64,000 bases of DNA. Source: Prevotella sp. (GTDB lineage: Bacteria > Bacteroidota > Bacteroidia > Bacteroidales > Bacteroidaceae). Position numbers and translations under genes: made by a program. Under the pieces are notes generated by a model, which worked only from the letters and a program-made list of their open reading frames with translations, was not told the DNA's origin and ran no database searches. The stretch spans positions 62,001-126,000 of the forward strand of contig JAEEJK010000068.1 of assembly GCA_016281815.1 (NCBI GenBank). Direction: 5' to 3'. Shown piece after piece: positions 49,824-58,265 of the stretch. The stretch's first letter is position 1; the number at the start of each line of letters is the position of its first letter.

Positions 49824-50126
49824 ATGGCAAAACAGCAGTCTTCAGTCAGTGAGCGCCAGCGAACGGATATCCGCGAGCCGCAGCGCTACAAAGTATATAT
49901 CCATAACGACGACTTCACCACCATGGATTTTGTCGTCAAGATACTTATGACCGTTTTTTTCAAGAACAAGGCAGAGGCAGAGGCACTCATGCTCCGTGTG
50001 CACCGCAGTGACAAGGCACTCGTGGGTATCTATACCTACGACATCGCCGTGTCGAAGGTGCAGAAGGCCACACAGATGGCCCGCGACGAGGGCTTTCCGC
50101 TCCGCCTGACTTACCAACCCGAATAA
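49824..50126 (+). CDS. clpS: ATP-dependent Clp protease adaptor ClpS
   Basis: Recognises N-degrons (Leu, Phe, Tyr, Trp) and delivers them to ClpAP. The 100-residue protein has the core YKVYIHNDDFTTMDFVVKIL with the Asn-Asp ligand-binding pair, the LMLRVHRSDKALVGIYTYD segment and ARDEGFPLRLTYQPE. clpA starts 5 nt downstream. With aat upstream in the window, the substrate-marking and recognition steps of the N-degron pathway are both present. Confidence 0.95.
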   Translation: MAKQQSSVSERQRTDIREPQRYKVYIHNDDFTTMDFVVKILMTVFFKNKAEAEALMLRVHRSDKALVGIYTYDIAVSKVQKATQMARDEGFPLRLTYQPE

Positions 50127-50131
50127 ACAAT

Positions 50132-52357
50132 ATGCCTACCCTACAAAATAGCGACAATGCCAACCTTGTGCTCAATGATGCGGTGACCTCGTGCAAGAAA
50201 TACCGACATGAGTTCATCACACCCGAGCATATCCTCGAGGCCCTCCTCAGACAGGAGGCGTTTGCCGAGGCCGTCAGATACATCAACCCCGAGGGCTTGG
50301 AATTGCTTGACAAGGACATCAAGACCTTCCTCTCTGGCATGGAGTCTGTGCCCGACCATGTCGAGTATGAGATCACACCCTCGGCGCAGACCAATGAACT
50401 GATGAACTTCGCCTACAACCAGGTGCTCAGTTCGAGTGCCCCATGTCTTGATGTGCCGCATCTGGTGAATGCCATTTTGAACCTCAGCGAGTCCAATGCA
50501 CGTTTTATGCTGGAGAAAGCAGTGGAGGGTGAGACCGAGGAACTGATGACCGAGGTCATCGGACAGTATGAGGAAGCCAATGCTGCCATGGCTGAAGGAG
50601 GAGAGGGAGAGACACGCCATGAAGAGGCATGGAGAGCCCAGGTGGTGTGTCTCAATGATACCGTGGCCGACCACAACCCGCTCATCGGCAGGGAGGCAGA
50701 ACTGGAGCGCACCATCCAGGTGCTTTGCCGGAAAGAGAAGAACAACCCGCTGCATGTGGGTGAGGCCGGGGTGGGGAAGACCGCCCTGGTCTATGGACTG
50801 GCGGCACGCATCGTGGCAGGCGATGTGCCTGAGCGTCTGAGCGGCAGCCGCATCTATCAACTCGACCTTGGTACGCTGCTCGCAGGAACACAGTTCCGCG
50901 GCGATTTCGAGAAGCGCATCAAGAGCATCATGGACGGTGTGCGCCGAGAGGGGAAAGCCATCGTCTATATCGATGAGATACACAACCTGGTGGGAGCCGG
51001 GCGCACAGGCGATGGGTCGATGGATGCCTCCAATATGCTCAAGCCCTACCTGGAGGCGGGCGACATCCGTTTTATCGGTTCGACCACCTATGAGGAGTTC
51101 AACCGCTACCTGTCGCGCAGCAAGGGCATCGTGCGCCGTTTCCAGCAGATAGACATCGATGAGCCTTCTGTGGACGAGACTGTGAAAATCATCGGGGGGC
51201 TGAAGCAGAAATATGAAGAGTTTCACCATGTGGAGTATCCCGATGAGGTGATAGAATATGCCGTGGCTGCCAGCGCCAAATACATCAATGACCGCTTCCT
51301 GCCCGACAAGGCCATCGACCTCATCGATGAGGCGGGAGCCTACCGTGAGTTGCATCCGGCCGAGGATGGCAGCCATGTGGTGGACAAGGCGCTCATCTCG
51401 GAGATTCTGGCAAAAGTGTGCAAGGTGGATGCCATGGCGATGAAGGACGACGATAACGCCGCCCTCGAGACACTCTATGAACGGGTGGGCGCGAGCATCT
51501 ACGGACAGGACGAGGCGGTGCGCCAAGTGGTCGAGGCAGTGCAGATGTCGAAAGCCGGCCTGCTCGATGATGACAAGCCACTGGCTTCGTTGCTCTTCGT
51601 CGGTCCTACGGGAGTGGGCAAGACGGAGGTGGCACGTGTGCTGGCCCGTGAGATGGGCATTGCGCTCGTCAGGTTCGACATGAGCGAATATACTGAGAAG
51701 CACACGGTGGCCAAACTCATTGGTTCACCGGCAGGATATGTGGGTTATGAGGATGGCGGTCTGCTCACCGATGCCATCCGCAAGACACCCAACTGCGTGC
51801 TGTTGCTCGATGAGATAGAGAAGGCGCACGCTGACATTTACAATATCCTGCTTCAGGTGATGGACTATGCCCGTCTGACGGACAACAAGGGACGCAAGGC
51901 CGACTTCCGCAATGTGGTGCTTATCATGACCTCCAACGCGGGGGCACAGTATGCCTCGCAGGCATCGGTGGGTTTCGGTGCAAGGGTATCGGCGGGTGAG
52001 GCGATGCTGCGGCAGGTGAAGCGCACCTTCAAGCCTGAGTTCATCAACCGTCTGTCGGCCACCGTGGTGTTCAACGACATGGACCGCACGATGGCAGGCA
52101 TGATCCTCGACAAGAAACTGCGTGAGTTGCAGACCCGTCTCGACACGCGCCATGTGGTGATGCGCCTGTCGGACGCCGCCCGGGAGTGGCTGTTGGAGAA
52201 AGGCTTCACTCAGGAGTATGGTGCCCGTGAGATTGACCGGGTCATCGCCCATGACCTCAAACCACTGCTTATGCGCGAGATTCTCTTCGGACGGCTCAAG
52301 GATGGCGGTGAGGTGACCGTGGATGTCGCGGACTCCAAGTTGAAGATCTCCCTCTGA
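50132..52357 (+). CDS. clpA: ATP-dependent Clp protease ATP-binding subunit ClpA
   Basis: Hexameric AAA+ unfoldase that feeds ClpP. The 741-residue protein has the Clp N-domain (about 1-140), AAA1 with Walker A GEAGVGKTALV (about 210) and Walker B IVYIDEIHNLVGAG, and AAA2 with GPTGVGKTEVARVLAREMG (about 490), LLLDEIEKAH, and the ClpP-docking loop VGFGAR (VGF in place of IGL/F). It lacks the long ClpB-type coiled-coil. Directly follows clpS. Confidence 0.96.
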   Translation: MPTLQNSDNANLVLNDAVTSCKKYRHEFITPEHILEALLRQEAFAEAVRYINPEGLELLDKDIKTFLSGMESVPDHVEYEITPSAQTNELMNFAYNQVLSSSAPCLDVPHLVNAILNLSESNARFMLEKAVEGETEELMTEVIGQYEEANAAMAEGGEGETRHEEAWRAQVVCLNDTVADHNPLIGREAELERTIQVLCRKEKNNPLHVGEAGVGKTALVYGLAARIVAGDVPERLSGSRIYQLDLGTLLAGTQFRGDFEKRIKSIMDGVRREGKAIVYIDEIHNLVGAGRTGDGSMDASNMLKPYLEAGDIRFIGSTTYEEFNRYLSRSKGIVRRFQQIDIDEPSVDETVKIIGGLKQKYEEFHHVEYPDEVIEYAVAASAKYINDRFLPDKAIDLIDEAGAYRELHPAEDGSHVVDKALISEILAKVCKVDAMAMKDDDNAALETLYERVGASIYGQDEAVRQVVEAVQMSKAGLLDDDKPLASLLFVGPTGVGKTEVARVLAREMGIALVRFDMSEYTEKHTVAKLIGSPAGYVGYEDGGLLTDAIRKTPNCVLLLDEIEKAHADIYNILLQVMDYARLTDNKGRKADFRNVVLIMTSNAGAQYASQASVGFGARVSAGEAMLRQVKRTFKPEFINRLSATVVFNDMDRTMAGMILDKKLRELQTRLDTRHVVMRLSDAAREWLLEKGFTQEYGAREIDRVIAHDLKPLLMREILFGRLKDGGEVTVDVADSKLKISL

Positions 52358-52377
52358 AACTTAGGTTTGATACCTAC

Positions 52378-53880
52378 CTATTTCCCTATGATATAGGTGT
52401 TGAACGAATGGGGTGCGGCCAAGATGTTCAGGTATTTGTTTCTGACTTTGACGCTGAGCCGAACTTCCCCATCCGTGAAATTGCCGGCTGTGACAATCAT
52501 TTGCCGACCTTGTCGGAAGACGACGACAGGTGTCTGGCTATGGTCGCGGCCAGCATAGGCTATCATCTCTGTGCCTGGTGTTACAAAGTGGCTGAAATGC
52601 TTATATGCGAAGTACTCGGCGGTATAGCGCATGTGGCGTGTCTGACTGTCGACCTGAATGAGTGCGTTCTGCGTCCAGCCCCATGTTGACTGTCCCTTGT
52701 CAGCGAGGATGAAATTCCAGTTGTAGTACTCGTCGCAGCCATTGCCGAGGTTGTCAGAAAGTAGGAAGAACGTATGCTCACCCGCCTTCCAGTCCATGGA
52801 GCCGTTGCCACACTCGCTCTCGCTCATCATCAGCCGCAGTTGGGGATAGCGTTGCCGCAACAGCGGCAGGTTCTCCCGACATTCCCACTGGGTAGCGATT
52901 CCTTTTACATTCGCCTGCAGCGTCTTGTCATCGATGATTTTCTGCACATAGTCAAGACGGTTGGTGTTGAATGTTCCAATCCACAGTTCCACCTCAGGGT
53001 GCTTCTGCCTCAATGTAGGAGCCAGATACTCGTTGTTGAAGCGCAGTGTCCCCTCGGCAGTCCATGCACACCCCGGGTATGGCGTATAGGAGTAGGCCTC
53101 ATTTTGGTACATCACCTTGGTGATGGGCAGGCCCTGCTGGGCATACAGGTCGATGAAGCGGCAGAACATATCGGCATAACTTTGCAAGTAACGCGGTTCC
53201 TGAATAAAGTAGTCCTGTGTCGCCAGTTTGCGGGGGAACACCCCGTTGCGCTCACCCAACAATTTCATTTCATCGGGAACGATGGCTTTCACATCATCGT
53301 AAAGCAGGTAGTCCTTCTCTTTCGGCTGCGTGTTGTACGGACTGCTCACCACACAGTAGTCCTGATTGATTTTCATCCATGTCGGCGGACTCCATGGACT
53401 CATGAACAATTGCAGTTGCGGACAATACTTCTGTGCGGCGCGTGCCAGCGGGATGATGTTGCGCTTGTCGCGCTCGATGTTGAAGTAGCGCAGACCGAGG
53501 TCACCGACCACGTCATCGCAACTGTACCAACTTCGGGCATAGTCGTTGGCATTCATCGATACGCGTCCGTGGGTGAACTTCAGGTCGCCGTCTGGTGCGA
53601 AGATACCATGCATCACTTTGTCCTGCTCGTCTCTGCTGAGCATGTTGAAGGCATCCCAGTCCAGTTCGTTGAACGTCGTTCCCCAGGCCCGGAACACGGT
53701 TCCTTTCTCCGTCCCCTCCACAGCAGCCACAAGCGTTCCCTCTGCTTTTCCTGCCAGCGAAGCCTTTGATGTCACCCATGGCGCAGCCTCTGTCGTGGTG
53801 TATTTCGTCACCGATTGCGCGTTCAGCACAAGTGTATTCAACAATACGAACAAAATTGTTGTGATGATTTTCTTTTTCAT
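52378..53880 (-). CDS. Glycoside hydrolase family 30 enzyme
   Basis: A 500-residue secreted retaining glycosidase. Signal peptide about 1-21. The TIM barrel carries the acid/base Glu261 in MYQNEAYSYTP and the nucleophile Glu354 in LMMSESECGNG; FRAWGTTFNELDWDAFNML and SPWSPPTWMKIN are typical GH30 segments, and a C-terminal beta-sandwich follows (from about 415). GH30 covers glucosylceramidases, beta-1,6-glucanases, xylosidases and xylanases; the exact substrate is open. It has its own promoter. The start is at the signal peptide, not the ATG 177 nt upstream. Confidence 0.93.
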   Translation of the reverse strand: MKKKIITTILFVLLNTLVLNAQSVTKYTTTEAAPWVTSKASLAGKAEGTLVAAVEGTEKGTVFRAWGTTFNELDWDAFNMLSRDEQDKVMHGIFAPDGDLKFTHGRVSMNANDYARSWYSCDDVVGDLGLRYFNIERDKRNIIPLARAAQKYCPQLQLFMSPWSPPTWMKINQDYCVVSSPYNTQPKEKDYLLYDDVKAIVPDEMKLLGERNGVFPRKLATQDYFIQEPRYLQSYADMFCRFIDLYAQQGLPITKVMYQNEAYSYTPYPGCAWTAEGTLRFNNEYLAPTLRQKHPEVELWIGTFNTNRLDYVQKIIDDKTLQANVKGIATQWECRENLPLLRQRYPQLRLMMSESECGNGSMDWKAGEHTFFLLSDNLGNGCDEYYNWNFILADKGQSTWGWTQNALIQVDSQTRHMRYTAEYFAYKHFSHFVTPGTEMIAYAGRDHSQTPVVVFRQGRQMIVTAGNFTDGEVRLSVKVRNKYLNILAAPHSFNTYIIGK

Positions 53881-53899
53881 AGATGTGACTAATTTTTCG

Positions 53900-53930
53900 C
53901 AAAAATACATATTATCTGTTACATCACAAA
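53900..53930 (-). promoter_or_regulatory. Promoter of GH30 gene
   Basis: Minus strand: TTTG (53927-53930), 19-bp spacer, TATTTTTG (53900-53907), giving a ~13-nt leader to the ATG at 53880. Confidence 0.78.
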
Positions 53931-54010
53931 GTGAAAAGGTTTCCCAATCCCTCAAAATACCAGGTTTCCTGACTTTTTTGTCGAAATATGAAAGAATTTT
54001 GTTGGAAAAA

Positions 54011-54041
54011 TTGCATTTTATTTGTAATATTGTTATATTTG
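54011..54041 (+). promoter_or_regulatory. Promoter of octapeptide-repeat protein
   Basis: TTG (54011-54013), 20-bp spacer, TATATTTG (54034-54041), start near 54048, 43 nt before the ATG. Confidence 0.7.
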
Positions 54042-54090
54042 CAAAACTATAACACAAATAATTGAATCAATAACTAAATCCTATCAATCA

Positions 54091-54750
54091 ATGAAAAAGA
54101 CAACTCTTGCCATTATCTCGCTTTTGATGCTGTGTCTGGCAGTGAATGCCTTCACATTTGAGCCACCGCGCCCGCCGCGTCGCCCACCTGTGCATCACCG
54201 TCGTCCTCCAATGAGGCACAACCACCCCAACCCCCACAGATTCTATCCTCGGACTTGTCCCGCTTGCGGTGCCATAGCCAGACATCGTCATGCTCGTCGC
54301 ATGCATGCTGCTCCTTATCGCAGGGGTTATAGGTCTGCTTATCATCGGGGTTACAGGGCTGTTCCCCGCCAGGGTTACAGACCCGCTCCCCGCCAGGGTT
54401 ACAGACCCGCTCCCCGCCAGGGTTACAGACCCGCTCCCCGTCAGGGTTACAGGCCCGCTCCTCGCCAGAATTACAATTCCGCTCCTCGTCAGAATTACAA
54501 TTCTGCTCCTCGTCAGAATTACAATTCCGCTCCTCGTCAGAATTACAATTCTGCTCCCCGTCAGAATTACAATTCTGCTCCTCGTCAGAATTACAATTCT
54601 GCTCCCCGTCAGAATTACAATTCTGCTCCCCGTCAGAATTACAATTCTGCTCCCCGTCAGAATTACAATTCTGCTCCTCGCCAGAATTACAATCAGAGCA
54701 ACAGGCCTGCTCCTCCAGAGGGTCGTCGTCGTACGGCACCCAACCGTTAA
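54091..54750 (+). CDS. Secreted protein with octapeptide repeats
   Basis: A 219-residue secreted protein. Signal peptide about 1-21 (TTLAIISLLMLCLAVNA). A Pro/Arg/His-rich segment (RPPRRPPVHHRRPPMRHNHP) with a CPAC motif (Cys-Pro-Ala-Cys) follows. Then come 8-residue repeats: degenerate RGYRSAY/RGYRAVP, four RQGYRPAP, nine RQNYNSAP and a terminal RQNYNQSN. The DNA repeat is 24 bp and nearly identical between units, pointing to recent expansion. The mature protein is strongly basic and probably disordered. Function unknown; the region could bind metals, acidic polymers or the cell wall. Confidence 0.72.
   Translation: MKKTTLAIISLLMLCLAVNAFTFEPPRPPRRPPVHHRRPPMRHNHPNPHRFYPRTCPACGAIARHRHARRMHAAPYRRGYRSAYHRGYRAVPRQGYRPAPRQGYRPAPRQGYRPAPRQGYRPAPRQNYNSAPRQNYNSAPRQNYNSAPRQNYNSAPRQNYNSAPRQNYNSAPRQNYNSAPRQNYNSAPRQNYNSAPRQNYNQSNRPAPPEGRRRTAPNR
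54346..54700 (+). repeat. 24-bp tandem repeat inside secreted protein gene
   Basis: About fourteen 24-bp units in two subtypes: CGCCAGGGTTACAGACCCGC-type, coding GYRP, and CGTCAGAATTACAATTCTGC-type, coding NYNS. The synonymous differences (CCC versus CCT, TCC versus TCT) are few. Length 24 keeps the frame with any change in copy number. Confidence 0.9.
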
Positions 54751-54774
54751 TCTACCATATCGGTTCATTTACCC

Positions 54775-54826
54775 ATCGCGATATCCCGCCAGTCTGATTG
54801 TCAGACGCGAGATATCGCGATTTTGT
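54775..54826 (+). terminator. Terminator after octapeptide-repeat gene
   Basis: ATCGCGATATC (54775-54785) and GATATCGCGAT (54811-54821), perfect 11-bp arms, with an inner GTCTGA/TCAGAC hairpin, followed by TTTGTTTTA. Sits between convergent genes. Confidence 0.82.
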
Positions 54827-54856
54827 TTTATTGGGGTCAGGATGGATTTTGATGGG

Positions 54857-56035
54857 TCAGAGATGTTTTTGGAAGAACTCCAGGACCCGTTGCTGAGCCC
54901 GGATGGGACAACTGTGGGGTATGTCCCATATTTCCGTTTCCAACCGGTCGTCAGCACCTTGTGACTTCCAGGTCTCATGCATGTTGGCAAAGGCTTTTTC
55001 CACACCGGGCACAGGGAAGAGTTTGTCCTGCGAACCATTGATGAAGAGCATTGCCTTGGGGCATGCCAGACTGGCGACATGCGGATAGTCCAGCCACCGG
55101 CGGAGACCAGGGAAGCAGTTGGCAAAACCTCCGTTCTCTGTCCTTTTGTACTTGAAACTCATCTGCTCGTCGGCAGTCACCATCCAGCAAACGGCAGTCC
55201 CCACCTTGATGCGGTCGGAGAGGGCAGACAGCATCCATGCCCGGTATGCTCCCATGGAACAGCCCGTGCATCCGATTCTTGACGCATCCACCTCGGGCAT
55301 GGAGGCGAGGTATTCTGTGCCAGAAATATCGTCGTAGGTCATGTAGGCCGACAGGTCGATGCCATACAGCATCATATTGCCGGCAATCATGTCGTAGCGG
55401 TCGCGGAGGGGACCCTCCATCTGTCCGCGCTCACCCCACATCGGGGCATCGGCGGAGAACACCACATAGCCGTTTTGGGCCAGGAAGTCGCCGATGAACT
55501 GCCCCTCATAGAGATTGGCTGCCCATTCATCGGCATCCTTGATGACCAGGGAGTCCTCACAGGCCAGTGGCCGGATCATCTTCTCCTTGCCGATGAACAG
55601 ATATGCTCCATGGTCGTGCAGGGCATTGATGGCAGGGAAAGGACCCTTGCCATCAGGAATCAGCACATAGGCAGGCACGGTATAGTAACGGCTGAGCCTG
55701 ATTTCTATCTTGCGGGCTTTGTATCCCTTGCGCTGCTCCTCGGCAATCACCTTCATGTCGTAGCCATGAGAGGGAGGTGGGGGAGGTGTCAGCATGCAGT
55801 CGAACACTTTCTGGCGAGCCACCCGCCGCCATTCATCAAAGTCTCTGATGTCGCTGTTGCCCCATGCCAGGGGGTAGTTGAAATCAGCAATCAGCGAGTC
55901 GGCATAGACAGGAAGATTGCGCATGAACTCATACTTGGCACGTTTCTGGGCAAAGGCATGGACGCTGCAGAGCAACAGGGATGCCAGGCATGCGTATTGC
56001 AGCGTTCTCTCCAGGGTCTTGTTTTTTCGGGTCAT
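54857..56035 (-). CDS. Secreted alpha/beta hydrolase (esterase-like)
   Basis: A 392-residue protein with signal peptide (about 1-29). The alpha/beta-hydrolase nucleophile elbow is GCSMGAYRAWML (Ser about 255) and the probable catalytic His is in IWDIPHSC near the C-terminus (about 377); NALHDHGAYLFIGKEKMI forms the oxyanion region. The family includes acetyl-xylan and glucuronoyl-like esterases and dienelactone-hydrolase-type enzymes. It is the last gene of the efflux operon direction (50 nt after the second permease), but may be unrelated to efflux. Convergent with the octapeptide-repeat gene. Confidence 0.8.
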   Translation of the reverse strand: MTRKNKTLERTLQYACLASLLLCSVHAFAQKRAKYEFMRNLPVYADSLIADFNYPLAWGNSDIRDFDEWRRVARQKVFDCMLTPPPPPSHGYDMKVIAEEQRKGYKARKIEIRLSRYYTVPAYVLIPDGKGPFPAINALHDHGAYLFIGKEKMIRPLACEDSLVIKDADEWAANLYEGQFIGDFLAQNGYVVFSADAPMWGERGQMEGPLRDRYDMIAGNMMLYGIDLSAYMTYDDISGTEYLASMPEVDASRIGCTGCSMGAYRAWMLSALSDRIKVGTAVCWMVTADEQMSFKYKRTENGGFANCFPGLRRWLDYPHVASLACPKAMLFINGSQDKLFPVPGVEKAFANMHETWKSQGADDRLETEIWDIPHSCPIRAQQRVLEFFQKHL

Positions 56036-56084
56036 TGTAGTATGGTGGTAATATGTTGGGATTTATTGGTTTTGCTATCGTATT

Positions 56085-57179
56085 TCAACTGTTCTTCTTG
56101 TAACTCTGCACGGCCCAGCCGCCCATGAAGAGACCGATGCCCATGAGGGCGAGCACTTGATGCCAGATGCTCTGCAGGTCGCCTCCACGGACAAATACGG
56201 TGCGCACGGCATCGACGAAATAGCACATGGGGTTGATGTAGGTGGTCAGATACGACCATGAGGGCATGGAGCGGGTAGGGGTGAAGAGTCCGCTGAGGAG
56301 CATGAGGATGACCACGAAGAACCACATCACAAAGATGGCTTGTTGCATGGTGTCGCTGTAGTTGGAGATGATGAGTCCGAGCGATGAGAAGAACATAGCC
56401 AGCAGCATGGCCAACAGGTAGATGAGCCATAGGGGTCCCGATGGCGTGATGCCATAGACAAGCCAAGCGAGGGTGAGGCACACTGTGATGACAAACAGGG
56501 CGATGAGCCAATAGGGGATGAGTTTGGCCAGGATGAAGTTCCATTTGCTGACGGGTGTGACGTTGATCTGCTCGATGGTGCCTGACTCTTTCTCGCTGAC
56601 GATGTTGAGAGCCGGCAGGAATCCGGTCATCAGCATCATTACGATGGCGAACAGGGCAGGAATCATGAAGAGTTTGAAGTTGAGATGCTTGTTGTATAAG
56701 AACAGGGTGGAGATCTTCGACTGGATGGCAGCGGCACTGGGAAGGACATCCGTCAGATTGGCCGTTACTATCTGCGAGAGGTATGCCGCTCCCATGCTCC
56801 CTTTCGTGCCGTTGACGGCATTGGCGGCAATCAGCACCTGCGGCTGCTGGCCCCGTGTCAGATCCTTGCTGTAGTCCTGTGGGATGACCACCACCACGTC
56901 GGCATCGGTATGCTCGATGTCTTTCAGGGCCTCGGCATAGGTAGGTTTCTGACCATGAAAGATGAAGTAATTGCTGTGCTCGATGTCGTGGACGAGCCGT
57001 TGTGACAGCGTGGAGTGGTCAAGGTCGACCACGTCCACCACGACATTCTTTACCTCCATGTTCATCACCCATGGCATGACACACATGATCATAATGGGAA
57101 ATATGATAATGAGCCGGGGCAGAAACGGGTTGCGTCGGATCTGCGTGAACTCCTTTTGGATGAGATACCTGATTATCAT
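56085..57179 (-). CDS. ABC-2 type efflux permease, second subunit
   Basis: A 364-residue inner-membrane permease of the ABC-2 (YhhJ/YbhR-like) family: one N-terminal helix (about 22-42), a ~130-residue periplasmic domain, then five C-terminal helices (about 170-360). The motif VSEKESGTIEQINVTPVSKWNFILAKLIPY is the conserved coupling region (in parts). It follows the first permease by 24 nt and would pair with it and the fused ATPase as a YbhFSR-type exporter. Confidence 0.9.
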   Translation of the reverse strand: MIIRYLIQKEFTQIRRNPFLPRLIIIFPIMIMCVMPWVMNMEVKNVVVDVVDLDHSTLSQRLVHDIEHSNYFIFHGQKPTYAEALKDIEHTDADVVVVIPQDYSKDLTRGQQPQVLIAANAVNGTKGSMGAAYLSQIVTANLTDVLPSAAAIQSKISTLFLYNKHLNFKLFMIPALFAIVMMLMTGFLPALNIVSEKESGTIEQINVTPVSKWNFILAKLIPYWLIALFVITVCLTLAWLVYGITPSGPLWLIYLLAMLLAMFFSSLGLIISNYSDTMQQAIFVMWFFVVILMLLSGLFTPTRSMPSWSYLTTYINPMCYFVDAVRTVFVRGGDLQSIWHQVLALMGIGLFMGGWAVQSYKKNS

Positions 57180-57203
57180 GGATCATTGGGATTTGAGAAA
57201 CGA

Positions 57204-58262
57204 TTACTCCAGTCTCTTCTTGAAAGTGGCGAGCGACAGCGCCAGCAGGGCGATGAGCATGCCTGTGAGCACGGCCAGTTCGAAGAACACCTGCTCCGCG
57301 CCGACACCCATGACCATCAGTTTGCGCATGGCCGAGATGTAGTAGCGGGTGGGGATGATGGCTGAGACCCATTGCAGTATCAGGGGCATCGACTCCACGG
57401 GGAAAAGCATGCCTGAGAGCATCACGATGGGCATCAGCATCACCATGGCGGAGAGCAGCAGGGCCACGAGTTGTGTCTGTGCCACGTTGGACACGAGGAG
57501 CCCCAACGACAGGGCCAGCATGATATAGACTGTTGAGATGACGAAAATCCAGAACAGTGAACCCGCCAGCGGTACGCCAAGCACAAACCGCGCCATGAGC
57601 AGGATGATGATGAGGATCACGAAGGCCAGTACCAGGTATGGCACCGCCTTGGCGATGATGATCATCAGCGGTTTGGTGGGCGACACCAGGAGCACCTCCA
57701 TGGTGCCTTTCTCTTTCTCGCGGACGATGGAAATCGAGGTCATCATGGCGCAGATGAGCATCAGCAGCATGCCCATGATGGCAGGCACGAAGTTGTAGGA
57801 TGACTTGGTCTGCGGATTGTAGAGCATCTTGGTGTTGACGAATCCACCCGCCGGGTTGAGCAGCACCTGAGTGGCGTAGTTTGTCCATTGCTGTGCCATG
57901 TTGGGGTCGGCGCCATCGACGATGAACTGCACACCGCTTTTCTTTGAAGCGAAGTCTTTTGCGAAGACGATGGCGAGATCGGCTTTCTGATTGCGGATGA
58001 ACCGCTCGGCCTCCTGTGGCGTGGCGACGGTGTGCACGATGGTGAAATACTCTGAATGGGAGAGTCTTTCCACCGCTTGCTGCGTGGCGTGGTCGGCATT
58101 GGCGGTGACCACCACCGTGCGCACGTTCCTCACGTCGGTGGTGATGGCGAAACCGAAGAGGAGCATCAGCACCAACGGCATGCCGAAGAGAATCAGCATC
58201 GTGCGCTTGTCGCGCAGGATGTGCTTGGTTTCTTTGATGACAAAACTACGAAATTGTTTCAT
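57204..58262 (-). CDS. ABC-2 type efflux permease, first subunit
   Basis: A 352-residue ABC-2 permease with the same topology as its downstream neighbour: helix at about 20-42, periplasmic domain about 45-165, five helices to the end. The coupling motif is VREKEKGTMEVLLVSPTKPL. Its start is 3 nt after the stop of the fused ATPase. The two permeases probably form a heterodimer. Confidence 0.9.
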   Translation of the reverse strand: MKQFRSFVIKETKHILRDKRTMLILFGMPLVLMLLFGFAITTDVRNVRTVVVTANADHATQQAVERLSHSEYFTIVHTVATPQEAERFIRNQKADLAIVFAKDFASKKSGVQFIVDGADPNMAQQWTNYATQVLLNPAGGFVNTKMLYNPQTKSSYNFVPAIMGMLLMLICAMMTSISIVREKEKGTMEVLLVSPTKPLMIIIAKAVPYLVLAFVILIIILLMARFVLGVPLAGSLFWIFVISTVYIMLALSLGLLVSNVAQTQLVALLLSAMVMLMPIVMLSGMLFPVESMPLILQWVSAIIPTRYYISAMRKLMVMGVGAEQVFFELAVLTGMLIALLALSLATFKKRLE

Positions 58263-58265
58263 AAC

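Noticed and set aside
50141..51703. 520-codon open frame on the minus strand opposite clpA
   Set aside because: No recognisable family, no promoter or signal; clpA is complete and conserved on the other strand. Long antisense frames are common opposite genes with this codon use.
54088..54964. Three further long frames (both strands) over the octapeptide-repeat gene
   Set aside because: The 24-bp repeat keeps every frame open at once. Only the 54091 frame has a signal peptide, promoter and terminator.
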